From Stramenopiles sp. TOSAG23-2 (Eukaryota > Sar), in assembly GCA_900128395.1 (NCBI GenBank), contig LT649634.1:1-17652 (forward strand): a DNA stretch of 17,652 nt. The letters are read 5' to 3'. How positions within the stretch are numbered: position 1 is the stretch's first letter; each line of letters opens with the position of its first letter. This document shows, piece after piece, positions 8,401-15,934 of the stretch. The notes under the pieces are model-generated. The model did no database searches and had not been told where the DNA came from. It worked only from the letters and a program-made list of their open reading frames with translations. Made by a program: the position numbers and the translations under genes.

Positions 8401-9500
8401 CTTCTAAGTTTCCTAGATGGACTACCTCCACGACTTCTTTGCCTACTTCGTTGCCTACTACCTTGCCTGCTTCTCAAAAATCTTGATGGACTACCTTCTC
8501 TACTACCCTGCCTACTTCTCAAAAGTCTTGATGGACTACCTTCTCTACTACCCTGCCTACTTCTCAAAAGTCTTGATGGACTACCTTCTCTACTACTGAA
8601 GGTTTGTTGCTCTTGACGTTGATTTTTTATTTCTTCTAATTGTTTTTTTCGCCTTGCCTTTGTATCAGGTGTGGGGGGTACGGGCGGGGTGAATGTTACA
8701 CGTTCCCTGCTAGCAGTTCCTACTCTTGAATATGTACTACTTTTTGAATTCGGCCGTGTTTCTTGTTCTCCAAAACCAGTCCACCACAAGGGAATATTAC
8801 TATCTTTTTGGTTTTCACTCCTTTTATTATTATTTTTATTTTTTTTCACACGTAAATTTTGAGAGGATTTACCACGTTGCAATCGATCATATGCTGGAGT
8901 ACGCCTTGCCTCTTTACTTTCTGAATCTAAATGTAACTTAGTTCGTTTCTTTTTTTTCAACCATCTTTCCATTAAAATTAATCTAGGGAAAAAATGTATG
9001 CCATCACATGTGTAAATGCCATTATCTGGATTTCTTAAATGCGCGTCTTCATCATCTTCATCTTGCTCAAAAAAAGGTCCTTTATGTTTAGTTCTATCAA
9101 AAAATAATCCATCAAATCCACCAGGTGAAGGTGCTTGCGATTTCTGTTTTCTGCCATCATCGGGGCTATCGTCATCGTTAGATTTACCTATTTTTTTAGG
9201 TGGTCCTCCTAATTCCTCTGGGACTGTAACACCTGAAAGTTTGAGATTACGTAACATTTTTTCCAAAGTTGCATCTTCAGAAAATTTTAATCTATAATAT
9301 TGCCATGCAAACTCGCGTAACTTGTTAGTTTTTTCAATTATTTTTTGTTGTCTAACTAATTCTTCATGCCCTTTTTTAACAGAAACCAAAGTTGGAAAAA
9401 ATTGTTCATTATCTACAGTATATTTACGGGGCAATATATTATTAAGAGTCGGGGACGATTTTGATAATGTTATTTTCTTGTTTTTTCGCTTTGTTGACAT
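5472..9500 (-). CDS. Giant leucine-rich-repeat protein with SR-type tandem repeats and an embedded WW domain
   Basis: A single-exon 1342-residue protein of unknown specific function. In order, it has a basic N-terminus and a short helical segment (about 45-95), then low-complexity basic and acidic linkers. An Arg/Ser-rich block (about 300-450) contains three near-perfect 15-residue repeats, SREGSPSRLLRSRQG, at 303-347. Next come ribonuclease-inhibitor-type LRRs (about 488-860, units such as LRALNLRGNRIHCEGARAVA) and an acidic Asp/Ser tract (about 866-905). A WW domain at about 911-943 has W916, a YYY aromatic block and W939-x2-P942. After a second acidic/Lys linker, more LRRs run from about 1030 to 1215. 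The tail carries CxxC pairs at C1249/C1252 and C1288/C1291, possibly zinc-binding. No signal peptide or membrane segment is visible. It is a scaffold by domain logic, and it shares a divergent promoter region with the EF-hand gene. Confidence 0.9.
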   Translation of the reverse strand: MSTKRKNKKITLSKSSPTLNNILPRKYTVDNEQFFPTLVSVKKGHEELVRQQKIIEKTNKLREFAWQYYRLKFSEDATLEKMLRNLKLSGVTVPEELGGPPKKIGKSNDDDSPDDGRKQKSQAPSPGGFDGLFFDRTKHKGPFFEQDEDDEDAHLRNPDNGIYTCDGIHFFPRLILMERWLKKKKRTKLHLDSESKEARRTPAYDRLQRGKSSQNLRVKKNKNNNKRSENQKDSNIPLWWTGFGEQETRPNSKSSTYSRVGTASRERVTFTPPVPPTPDTKARRKKQLEEIKNQRQEQQTFSSREGSPSRLLRSRQGSREGSPSRLLRSRQGSREGSPSRFLRSRQGSRQRSRQRSRGGSPSRKLRSRQRNRDQLRSRPRPSRSRGRTPSTPSDMIIRPFSREGSSSRSSSRNLRSRSSTYSRGDSRRSRKHSRYRGTPPPRTPILRQIESATVGDYDLWAGKHDEVEEAHQGKLRLYTKFGDFSLLKIVSLSACGLDHNDANAIAHILTLRQTGILQMDLSYNMLTGPGADQYVGFERFFAAIGDRHCRLRALNLRGNRIHCEGARAVAVALKQNCNLTELDISEGYLTRNMDTHNVDYTGIIAISKSLFFNSHMWHLTMDTTFCNDEAGLELGEALTTTKTLKTFGKIQIQEALRNNVRKITIPMASGIPGAFVGLNLIKQCAKFTYPIPARLDTMRICNVHVTDPFIDLLCKSLRKNHGLQLLDLRHSTDLDGNDAIKINGKRMKKISSAIDANKGLTALDISNHAIGDEGGKALADLIRKKMGYSCSDELVYQQKFVSITAKSNSIKSYGAEKLCQALHNNRVLTHLDISNNPIGDNEMFKTFFHEIRFKCSLISLNVSNCFYLTKNDDDEDDDDNDDEKTKLLKDNDSDTSDSSSESDVEEMIAPKRYKSWEKVFDEDSNQYYYANRETSESRWDRPTKDEGYWSSDDENDEVNNNKKKKKEKPFYHIKVRRQLLGDESNDEEDEEGDAAFLSDSEGEDEWGAKMAVGSNGKKIRALTKEEKETAALAIAELIFDNGETGNLTALDISCNNIGDQNMAFIVEALKSNGTLTSLSCGGNDMSPFGTLPFLAQTLGGRNALEHLSLRHEKLGDDGVFIFAKMITTCRINSLDLSETDMGTRGAKQIFSVLPSAKHLKRLNISGNPKVKLAGTMLGRYFPKILALDKLCYLNVTACEIAEEVVQAVLYDELARLKGKTSLEVVGYGLEKLYKRRPSLSQINDQSLRCFMCEKYLSITKFTTVKLTQLDYDEIEDMIAKAFEGKLSCIMCDHKRAAKRRKALKPKKKYTIKMGSSAGGKVIKPLQILTKFYRPEDCGTYDV
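8460..8594 (-). repeat. 45-bp tandem repeat, three units, inside the LRR gene
   Basis: Three adjacent 45-bp units encode 15-residue repeats of the form SREGSPSR(L/F)LRSRQG. The two units nearest the protein N-terminus are nearly identical at the DNA level. The third differs at a few bases, including the Leu-to-Phe change. Degenerate copies (SRGGSPSRKLRSRQR) continue just downstream in the protein. This is typical of slippage or unequal exchange in a coding minisatellite, so copy number may vary between strains. Confidence 0.9.
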
Positions 9501-10258
9501 GTTTTTATGCTTTATTATTATTTACAGTGCGTATTTATTTACAAAATGTTGTGATTTAGAAATGGTTTACAAACGTTTATTTATATAATTACAATTAGAT
9601 GGACTTACTTTTTCATATACATATGTATTATAATTTATTACTATTGATGAGAGAAACAAAGAATGATATCAACAGGTCATCAATAATTTGATGTCGTTTC
9701 CAATTGGATTACATATAGTATGTAATGTATCTATACAAATTGTATTTGGAAGAAAAAAGATTTATATGAAATATAAGAAGAGTGAAGAGCAATTTTTTAT
9801 AACCGATCGATTATTGTTTGAGAAGAAGAAAGTTAACCAGGCGTGCAGCAGGCTAGCATATAAATAACATTAGGTATTATTATTTATTAGCTAAGTACAT
9901 AGTACCCAGGTACTCAGGGGCTTAGCGGGCAAATCTTAATCTACATTCTTTGATTCATATATTAAGGGCGCATGTATAGTTTAAGGGATTTTAAATTCTC
10001 GCGCGATACATTTTAATTTGTCTGTTACATATACAGGTACTCTGGCATACAGCCGCGTGATTTAAATTAATATTATAATTGTAAAAATAATAATATAGAT
10101 TAGTGCATTATCAAATGGAAACAGTAAATGTTGAAGAGAATCATATATGTAAAAAGAAATTATTAGAACATCAAGTGACAAATATATAATAAATAGACTT
10201 ATATATAGACTTATATATAGACTTATACATATATATATATATATATAATTACTGAACC
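9501..10258. promoter_or_regulatory. Divergent intergenic region LRR gene / EF-hand gene
   Basis: This 758-bp region separates the starts of the two giant genes. A GC-richer patch at about 9835-10060 holds a hairpin (9854-9867 pairing with 9880-9893 at 12 of 14 positions) and a palindrome, AGTACC-CA-GGTACT, at 9901-9914. Just before the EF-hand ATG there are three copies of a 12-bp unit, ATAGACTTATAT (10193-10228), and then (AT)n. I see no supported ORF. Confidence 0.5.
10193..10247. repeat. 12-bp tandem repeat followed by (AT)n microsatellite
   Basis: The unit ATAGACTTATAT occurs at 10193-10204 and 10205-10216 and, with one change, at 10217-10228. An AT dinucleotide run follows directly. 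It lies within about 70 bp of the EF-hand gene start and so is probably in its 5' UTR or core promoter. Confidence 0.85.
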
Positions 10259-13200
10259 ATGGCATCCTTTACTGATAGTTTGCGAGGATTAGGAATCAAC
10301 GCAAATAATAATAACAATGCAACAACAGTGCAACAACAACAAGCGTTACAATCATTAATAAATACTGCAAATCAAGTTTCAAAAGACAGTAGCAATAACA
10401 GACGTAGTGATATTAGCAGTAGTTCTAGCAGACCGAATTATTTCGGTGAATCTAGAAGGGAATCTAATATATTTGAAAATCGCTTGAAACATGTTGAAGG
10501 GCATTATGCAAACCAGGAACAAAAAGAAGAAGCTCCTTCAAAAGCAAGACGCCGTTTGCATTCCACAATAATACAACAAATACACGATGAGGAAGAACAT
10601 CATCGTGCTGCTGCTGGTTTACGAACGAAATATAAAGCTCGCCATGCGGTTGGTAAAAAGAATCGAATCAGTAATTCGTCTCATGAGGTAACTAATTTAT
10701 TTGAATCATTGCCGATATCTGAAAGAATGGTGGTAAAAGCACCTGGTACAACAGAAACTGCACATGGCGTTGCACTCAGAGGGACAGAATCTGATAAATA
10801 TAGAAAATGGAAAAAACAGCAACAAATATTAGCTGCTTCAAGGCGTAAAGTTATGGAGAAAATCCGTGCATCAGGGCATGAAACCAGGGATATATATTTA
10901 AAATTCAATCGTGGAGAAAGTGGTGAAGTCAGTGTTGGAAATTTTGTAAATGGTTTAAAAAAAATGGGTATTCATTTAAGTGGAAATGATATAGAAAGTG
11001 TTGCTGACGTGGTTGATCCAACTAATAGTGGCATTGTGTCCTTTTCTGATTTTGCAAAAGCAATCGATGGAGTTCAAGCTGCATATTCAGCAGAGAAAAA
11101 ACACGAAACGAAACAACGACGCTCATCCATTGCTAAACAACATAAACGCAATGATTTATCAAAAATTGAACGCATGAAAGTTGCAAAGTTAATGGGTAGC
11201 TTGGAGCAAAAGTTGGGTGTACGATTTGGTACAGGTTCAGATCGCTTGCGACGTTTATATATGAGCTTGGACCGTAATGGTGATGGCACTGTGACGAAAG
11301 AAAAGTTGCGTTCTGGGATGGAACGAGTTGGAATTGATCTTAGTGATATGGAATACAATACATTTTTACAACGAATAGAACGTACTGGAGCAGATCAACC
11401 AAAAATGAATCAAAACGATGTGTATTATACAGATCTTTTACATGCCTTTGAGCCGGATAAAGATCCGTCATTGGATTTGAAAAATGTCAAAACAAAAGGT
11501 AAGAAAAGAACTGGTGTTTCAACGAAATATCGTAAAAATTGGACGGATTTAGATTTGTCTGATGATTCATATAAGAAATATCAAAAACATGCGCAACCGG
11601 TAGATCATATAGAAAAACAAATGAACGAATTAAACAAACATGCAGATATAAAATTTGAAGGCTCAAAAGGCCGTTTGCGACCGACACCGATGACAGCTGA
11701 GGAGCGCAAAGTCCAAGGTATGAAGCGATTAGTTTTAAATAAATTGTACGAACGTGGTAAAACAACGACTAAAGCCTTTCTTGATTTAGATAGTGATAGG
11801 GACGGTATAGTAACAAAAGATGATTTGCGAAAAGGTTTAATGAGCCGTCTAGGCATTCCATTAAAGGAAGAGCAAATAAATTTATTATCTGAACATCTTG
11901 GTCGCGGAATGAAAGGTGAAGGGGCAATGATACAAGAATTTGTAGCTGCATTCGAAGATATTGATGGAAATCATGGTTACAGTAATGACATACGCGGTAC
12001 CGGGGGTGGTGGAGAAGTAGAAGGTCCAGTAGCCGCTGCTTTAGGGCATGATGCGGTTATCAATTGGAAAGGATCAAGGGAACATAGGGGACAATTATCG
12101 CGCTCGTTAACGGCACGTGGCACTGCAAATATGGGCCCGCAATATTCTGCTGCCTATTTAAACCAAGATCCAGTTAGTGCTAGAAAAGCTGCTGTAGAAA
12201 AAGCATATACTGAAACTCCAAATAGAGATGCGCGTAGAGGAAGAGCATTGGCGGAGCAAATAGGGGAAAGACTGTCGCAGAAGAGCTCCGACATAAGCAA
12301 ACTATTTATTGAAATGGATACACATAAACATGGAAGTCTTTCATACAAAGAGTTTCGCGAAGGTTTAGATGCAGCTGGAGTCCATATGTCAGATGATGAT
12401 TTCAGGCTTGTTGCAAAGCAAATTGATCCTGTAGGTGATGGGCGAATTGAATATGTCGATTTTGCAAGGACTGTCAAGGGTGACCAAAGACACCCAGATG
12501 ATTTAACAGTTTCACCACAAAAGACCAATGTGGTTACAAAAGAAGGAAAAGCAATTCGTGTTGGTATGTGTTTGACAAATACATCTAGAAATCATTCTGA
12601 TGCAATTCATGAGCTTATGCGAATGCCATCGATGGAAGGTGCTCGTCCGTTACATGAACGAAGCGATAAGTCAGAATTTGTATTGCATGAGGAAGGTCAT
12701 GTGCAAGAAAAATCATACGAAGATTTGAGCCATGTAGCAACGCGCTTGAAAATAGCGGATACACTAGCAAGCAAAATTGGTGATTCTATGCGAGAACAAT
12801 ATGTCAAATTAGAGCGCAGCGGTGACGGGTCATTGACAGCACAGGCAATGCATGATGCATTGGCTGGTAAAGGATTAGACATTAATCAGAACGAAATGAC
12901 TATTTTAATGCAAGAGTCTGGTGTAGAAATTAAAGATTCGGATCCGATGAATACAAAGCTATCGTTTGATGACTTTAAAAGAATGACACATGAAGCTGGC
13001 TTGGGGGATGATGCTAGAGAATATGATTTTGCAAGAGCAGTACAACTCGCTCCCGGTATTGGTCATACCTCTGGTAGTATGAAAAAGATGGAAAAAAATC
13101 GAAAAGGTACATGGGACATTGAAGAACATGTGGTAAAACATTTAACAACTGCGGCTGGCGGTGAAAGTAAACCACCACGTAAGCGGGTCACAAGAGATAA

Positions 13201-13699
13201 AAATATTGAAAGTGGAGTTGGTTTAAGTTTAATGACACCAGTTCAATTGCATGCAAATGATACCAATCAAATTGGTAGATCTGTAGATTATAACATCCAT
13301 AATAGAAACTACCAAGTGAAACATAAATTTGCACACCCGTATCTATACGCAGAACATGATCATATTAGGGAGCAAAAATTATTAGGTGGATGGGAACGCA
13401 GCGTGAACATAAATGGAAGGCGAACCAGTGTAAATAATAAATCGGGCAATAGTAGCAATAATAAAAGTAACACCAATGTAACTCCATCGCGAAAAACTGT
13501 TCTTAATGCCAGTAATAATAAACCTAGAGGTTCATCTAGAATAGTCAAACTTCGCAGTGGTCCACCACCATCGCCAGCGGTAGTAAAACAATCTATGAGT
13601 CGTCCACCACAGCCATCGCCTGCAAGTCGTCGTCATTATACGCCTAGACAAACAGAAAGTCAGATATTTCAACATTTACAATATCCACACAATAATTAA
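10259..13699 (+). CDS. Large multi-EF-hand protein (five repeated EF-hand-type modules)
   Basis: A single-exon 1146-residue predicted calcium-binding protein, not assigned to a named family. The N-terminus is Asn/Gln/Ser-rich (NNNNN, QQQQ). Five modules follow, each a helix, an EF-loop-like segment, a hydrophobic GV/GI.LS linker and a second helix-loop. They begin near residues 200, 320, 490, 660 and 840. The best loops are DRNGDGTVTKEK (338-349) and DSDRDGIVTKDD (511-522). Others are degenerate, such as DTHKHGSLSYKE, DPTNSGIVSFSD and ERSGDGSLTAQA, which lack one or more ligands, so only some sites probably bind calcium. The C-terminus is Ser/Asn- and Pro-rich and basic (GPPPSPAVV, RPPQPSPASRRH). 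No signal peptide or membrane helix is visible, so it is cytosolic or cytoskeletal. Repeated EF-hand proteins of this size are often flagellar or centrosomal in protists, but that role is inference. Confidence 0.92.
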   Translation: MASFTDSLRGLGINANNNNNATTVQQQQALQSLINTANQVSKDSSNNRRSDISSSSSRPNYFGESRRESNIFENRLKHVEGHYANQEQKEEAPSKARRRLHSTIIQQIHDEEEHHRAAAGLRTKYKARHAVGKKNRISNSSHEVTNLFESLPISERMVVKAPGTTETAHGVALRGTESDKYRKWKKQQQILAASRRKVMEKIRASGHETRDIYLKFNRGESGEVSVGNFVNGLKKMGIHLSGNDIESVADVVDPTNSGIVSFSDFAKAIDGVQAAYSAEKKHETKQRRSSIAKQHKRNDLSKIERMKVAKLMGSLEQKLGVRFGTGSDRLRRLYMSLDRNGDGTVTKEKLRSGMERVGIDLSDMEYNTFLQRIERTGADQPKMNQNDVYYTDLLHAFEPDKDPSLDLKNVKTKGKKRTGVSTKYRKNWTDLDLSDDSYKKYQKHAQPVDHIEKQMNELNKHADIKFEGSKGRLRPTPMTAEERKVQGMKRLVLNKLYERGKTTTKAFLDLDSDRDGIVTKDDLRKGLMSRLGIPLKEEQINLLSEHLGRGMKGEGAMIQEFVAAFEDIDGNHGYSNDIRGTGGGGEVEGPVAAALGHDAVINWKGSREHRGQLSRSLTARGTANMGPQYSAAYLNQDPVSARKAAVEKAYTETPNRDARRGRALAEQIGERLSQKSSDISKLFIEMDTHKHGSLSYKEFREGLDAAGVHMSDDDFRLVAKQIDPVGDGRIEYVDFARTVKGDQRHPDDLTVSPQKTNVVTKEGKAIRVGMCLTNTSRNHSDAIHELMRMPSMEGARPLHERSDKSEFVLHEEGHVQEKSYEDLSHVATRLKIADTLASKIGDSMREQYVKLERSGDGSLTAQAMHDALAGKGLDINQNEMTILMQESGVEIKDSDPMNTKLSFDDFKRMTHEAGLGDDAREYDFARAVQLAPGIGHTSGSMKKMEKNRKGTWDIEEHVVKHLTTAAGGESKPPRKRVTRDKNIESGVGLSLMTPVQLHANDTNQIGRSVDYNIHNRNYQVKHKFAHPYLYAEHDHIREQKLLGGWERSVNINGRRTSVNNKSGNSSNNKSNTNVTPSRKTVLNASNNKPRGSSRIVKLRSGPPPSPAVVKQSMSRPPQPSPASRRHYTPRQTESQIFQHLQYPHNN

Positions 13700-14303
13700 A
13701 AAAAAATGTACGTTCGTATGAGATTTCAATAAATAAAATACAACACCTATGATAAATTTAATTTTAAGAAATGTGTGTGGTGTGAACAAAAATTTATTTT
13801 TAATAATATCTCTAAGAGACATTATTCATGTGCCTACATGATATATACTTCATATCATAAAACCCTACGAACTAGAGAGAGGATCTTCTCAACTACGAAC
13901 TATGTGTATTTTTTTATTTATAAAATACCATTTAGCACCATTGGAATTTTTTGGAATTAATGTTATATCATTTTTTACATTATTTTATTTTCTAATATGA
14001 TGATGTTACTGATGTGGTGGTATTTCCTTAATTTAAACGGTAAAAATAATATGATGATAAATGCACAAATGATAATTTAAATTATTGTATTTGTACAGTA
14101 TATACATAGATATGATAGAATAAATTACATCTCTCTTTATTATACATACTTTGAAATATTAAAATCACGATAAGACGAACAAATTATTTGAAAGAATAAC
14201 AAACTTGAAGCAAGACAAATATAAGAAAGAACAATTTATTCAACACTCTAAAATAAAATTAGTTTTTTATATGTTAAGCACTTAATAATTTAATAAATAT
14301 ATA
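13700..14303. other. Intergenic region EF-hand gene / saposin-like gene
   Basis: This 604-bp region contains the 3' end of the EF-hand transcript (an AATAAA-type signal near 13730) and the promoter of the saposin-like gene. The short ORF at 13775-13960 is low complexity and has no recognisable family. Otherwise I see only AT-rich sequence. Confidence 0.55.
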
Positions 14304-14393
14304 ATGAAATTGCATAAGATATTATTTTTAATTATATGTATATTGTTAGTAATTGTAACGTATGATATTGGTGCAACAAATGGAAAAAAGGTG

Positions 14394-14425
<32 letters not shown>

Positions 14426-15095
14426 GGATGACCTTGGGTTGGGGGGTACAGCACCAGTTCTGGTCTGTACAGCATGTACGCGTGTCATTGGGCGAATTGG
14501 TGTTGATGTAACAAAGCGTCTCGAAAAAAATGATCAATGGAGCAAAGGATTGAAATCAAAATATAATACAATGTTGCAAGCAGCATGTGCAAACAGGGAG
14601 GATTTTCCATTAAACAACGAGATATTTGTAAAAGGTTGTGCAATATTTATGTCAAAATATAAAAAAGCAGCTTTGAAGAAAATATCGAATCATTTGAATC
14701 CAAAAGCTGATGAATTTGAAGAAGACATAGTGGAGAAAGAATTTTGTACAGATTTAGGCGCTTGTCCAAATGGTATGCGAACAATTGATGAACATATGAA
14801 TAGTCCGTAAGTAAAAATTTTATTTCTCTCTAATAAACCTCAAAACGATATTCTCTAACACATCACTCATTCATATGCTACGCTCCACAGACCACCGAGT
14901 AAAGTTCGTGAGAAAGACAGAATGCCTCCTCAAGGTGGAGGTATGGATCCAAATAATGTCAATATTCCAGAACATTTAAAATATATTATTATTTTTTACA
15001 CTCTGTGTATTCTTTTGGAGAGTAGAAATTTATTATTAAGAGAGAGTAAATTAAAAAAAAAATACAAAAAATATATATGTTGTTTGCGTAATTAA
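14304..15095 (+). CDS. Secreted saposin/canopy-like cysteine-rich protein with poly-lysine tract, two exons predicted
   Basis: A predicted ER-targeted protein of 235 residues if spliced. An N-terminal signal peptide (MKLHKILFLIICILLVIVTY, then DIGATNG) is followed by a lysine tract with ten consecutive Lys residues. The body has a saposin-fold cysteine pattern: CTAC, a Cys in LQAACANRED, one in VKGCAIFMSKY, and a closing FCTDLGAC. The spacing resembles the canopy/DUF3456 subgroup of saposin-like ER chaperones. Exon 1 is 14304-14806. The GTAAGT donor at 14807 contains the in-frame TAA, so unspliced reading would stop at 168 residues. The acceptor CCACAG at 14885-14890 leads into exon 2 (14891-15095), PPSKVREKDRMPPQGGGMDP, with a weakly hydrophobic stretch near YIIIFYTLCILL. 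The early part of exon 2 looks coding; its AT-rich end is less certain. The exact family is tentative. Confidence 0.7.
14807..14890 (+). other. Predicted intron in saposin-like gene
   Basis: An 84-nt intron with donor GTAAGT and acceptor CTCCACAG. It joins CC to A (Pro codon, phase 2) and keeps the frame open for 68 further codons. It is less certain than the other two introns because no conserved protein sequence bridges the junction. Confidence 0.65.
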
Positions 15096-15130
15096 GAGAG
15101 AGGATATTTATATTTTACAGAAAATTGCCG

Positions 15131-15451
15131 CTATTTCGTTTGCTTCTCTAATATTTTATAAATTTCATCTTTTATATATTTAATACCATGTGGTGCATAT
15201 GTACCAGTAGAAGGGACTAAAACCAAACAACTTATATCTCCTAAACCATCTAAATATTCATATAACTCATCTATTGTGTATGTACAGGTTTTCATATGTG
15301 GGTTTAATTTTTTAATTTCCTCTTCGTATATATTCACTATTCCTAACATTCCTTCTTGTAACGTTGGATAATCATACCATTTTTTTGTATTCACATTGAT
15401 AGTAAATTGTATCAATACAATCGTATGCAAAGACGATGGTTTTGTTGACAT
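15131..15451 (-). CDS. ERH: Enhancer of rudimentary homolog (ERH)
   Basis: A small, highly conserved nuclear protein that dimerises and scaffolds RNA-processing complexes in animals and fission yeast. The single-exon 106-residue product begins MSTKPSSLHTIVLIQFTINV. It matches ERH along its length: the HTIVLIQ strand, a W..YPTLQEGM.GI segment, YEEEIKKLNPHM, the helix YTIDELYEYLDGLGDISCLV, and STGTYAPHGIKYIKDEIYKILEKQ. Length is normal (about 100-104 in other taxa, here with a slightly longer N-terminus). It is divergent from the prolyl hydroxylase, and its stop lies only 35 bases from the predicted end of the saposin-like coding region on the opposite strand. Confidence 0.95.
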   Translation of the reverse strand: MSTKPSSLHTIVLIQFTINVNTKKWYDYPTLQEGMLGIVNIYEEEIKKLNPHMKTCTYTIDELYEYLDGLGDISCLVLVPSTGTYAPHGIKYIKDEIYKILEKQTK

Positions 15452-15934
15452 TTATATGTTCGCGAATAATAATAATAATAATAATAGTAATATATATATA
15501 TATATATATATATATACCTAGATTACCTGTACAATGGACTCTATCTTACGTGCTTACGATTCATTGTTGTAAAATTGTTATTTATTTTTTTTTTTGTTTT
15601 TTGAATTGAAGAAAAAATTTTTGTTTCTTTGTTTGTTTTATTAAAAAGCAAAAATGACGATTTTCGTCTTTCACAATAGACATGCCAAAAGATCAAAATT
15701 TCCGCCGTAGTAGTATATAATATTTGTTGTTGATATACATTTTTGTTTTTATATTAATTAAATTAATATATATAGACTTTTACTGTTTGTGATTGTGTGT
15801 GTAGAATTCTCAATATATGTAAGATTTATTGTTTCTTTCATTCTCGCAATATTATCAATATTACATGTATATATATATGTTCATTATACGTATATGGTTA
15901 GATTGGCGTATGACACATATTATAAGATATAATT
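15452..15934. promoter_or_regulatory. Divergent intergenic region ERH / prolyl hydroxylase
   Basis: This 483-bp AT-rich region must hold both promoters. It carries an (AAT)n run at about 15466-15485 and an (AT)n run at about 15489-15516 close to the ERH start. Homopolymeric T tracts lie near 15585-15600. I see no ORF or RNA gene. Confidence 0.55.

Noticed and set aside
15005-15120. Possible second intron in the saposin-like gene (GTGTAT...TTTTACAG)
   Set aside because: The donor is unlike the other three in the window and the resulting exon would be short and antisense to the ERH end.
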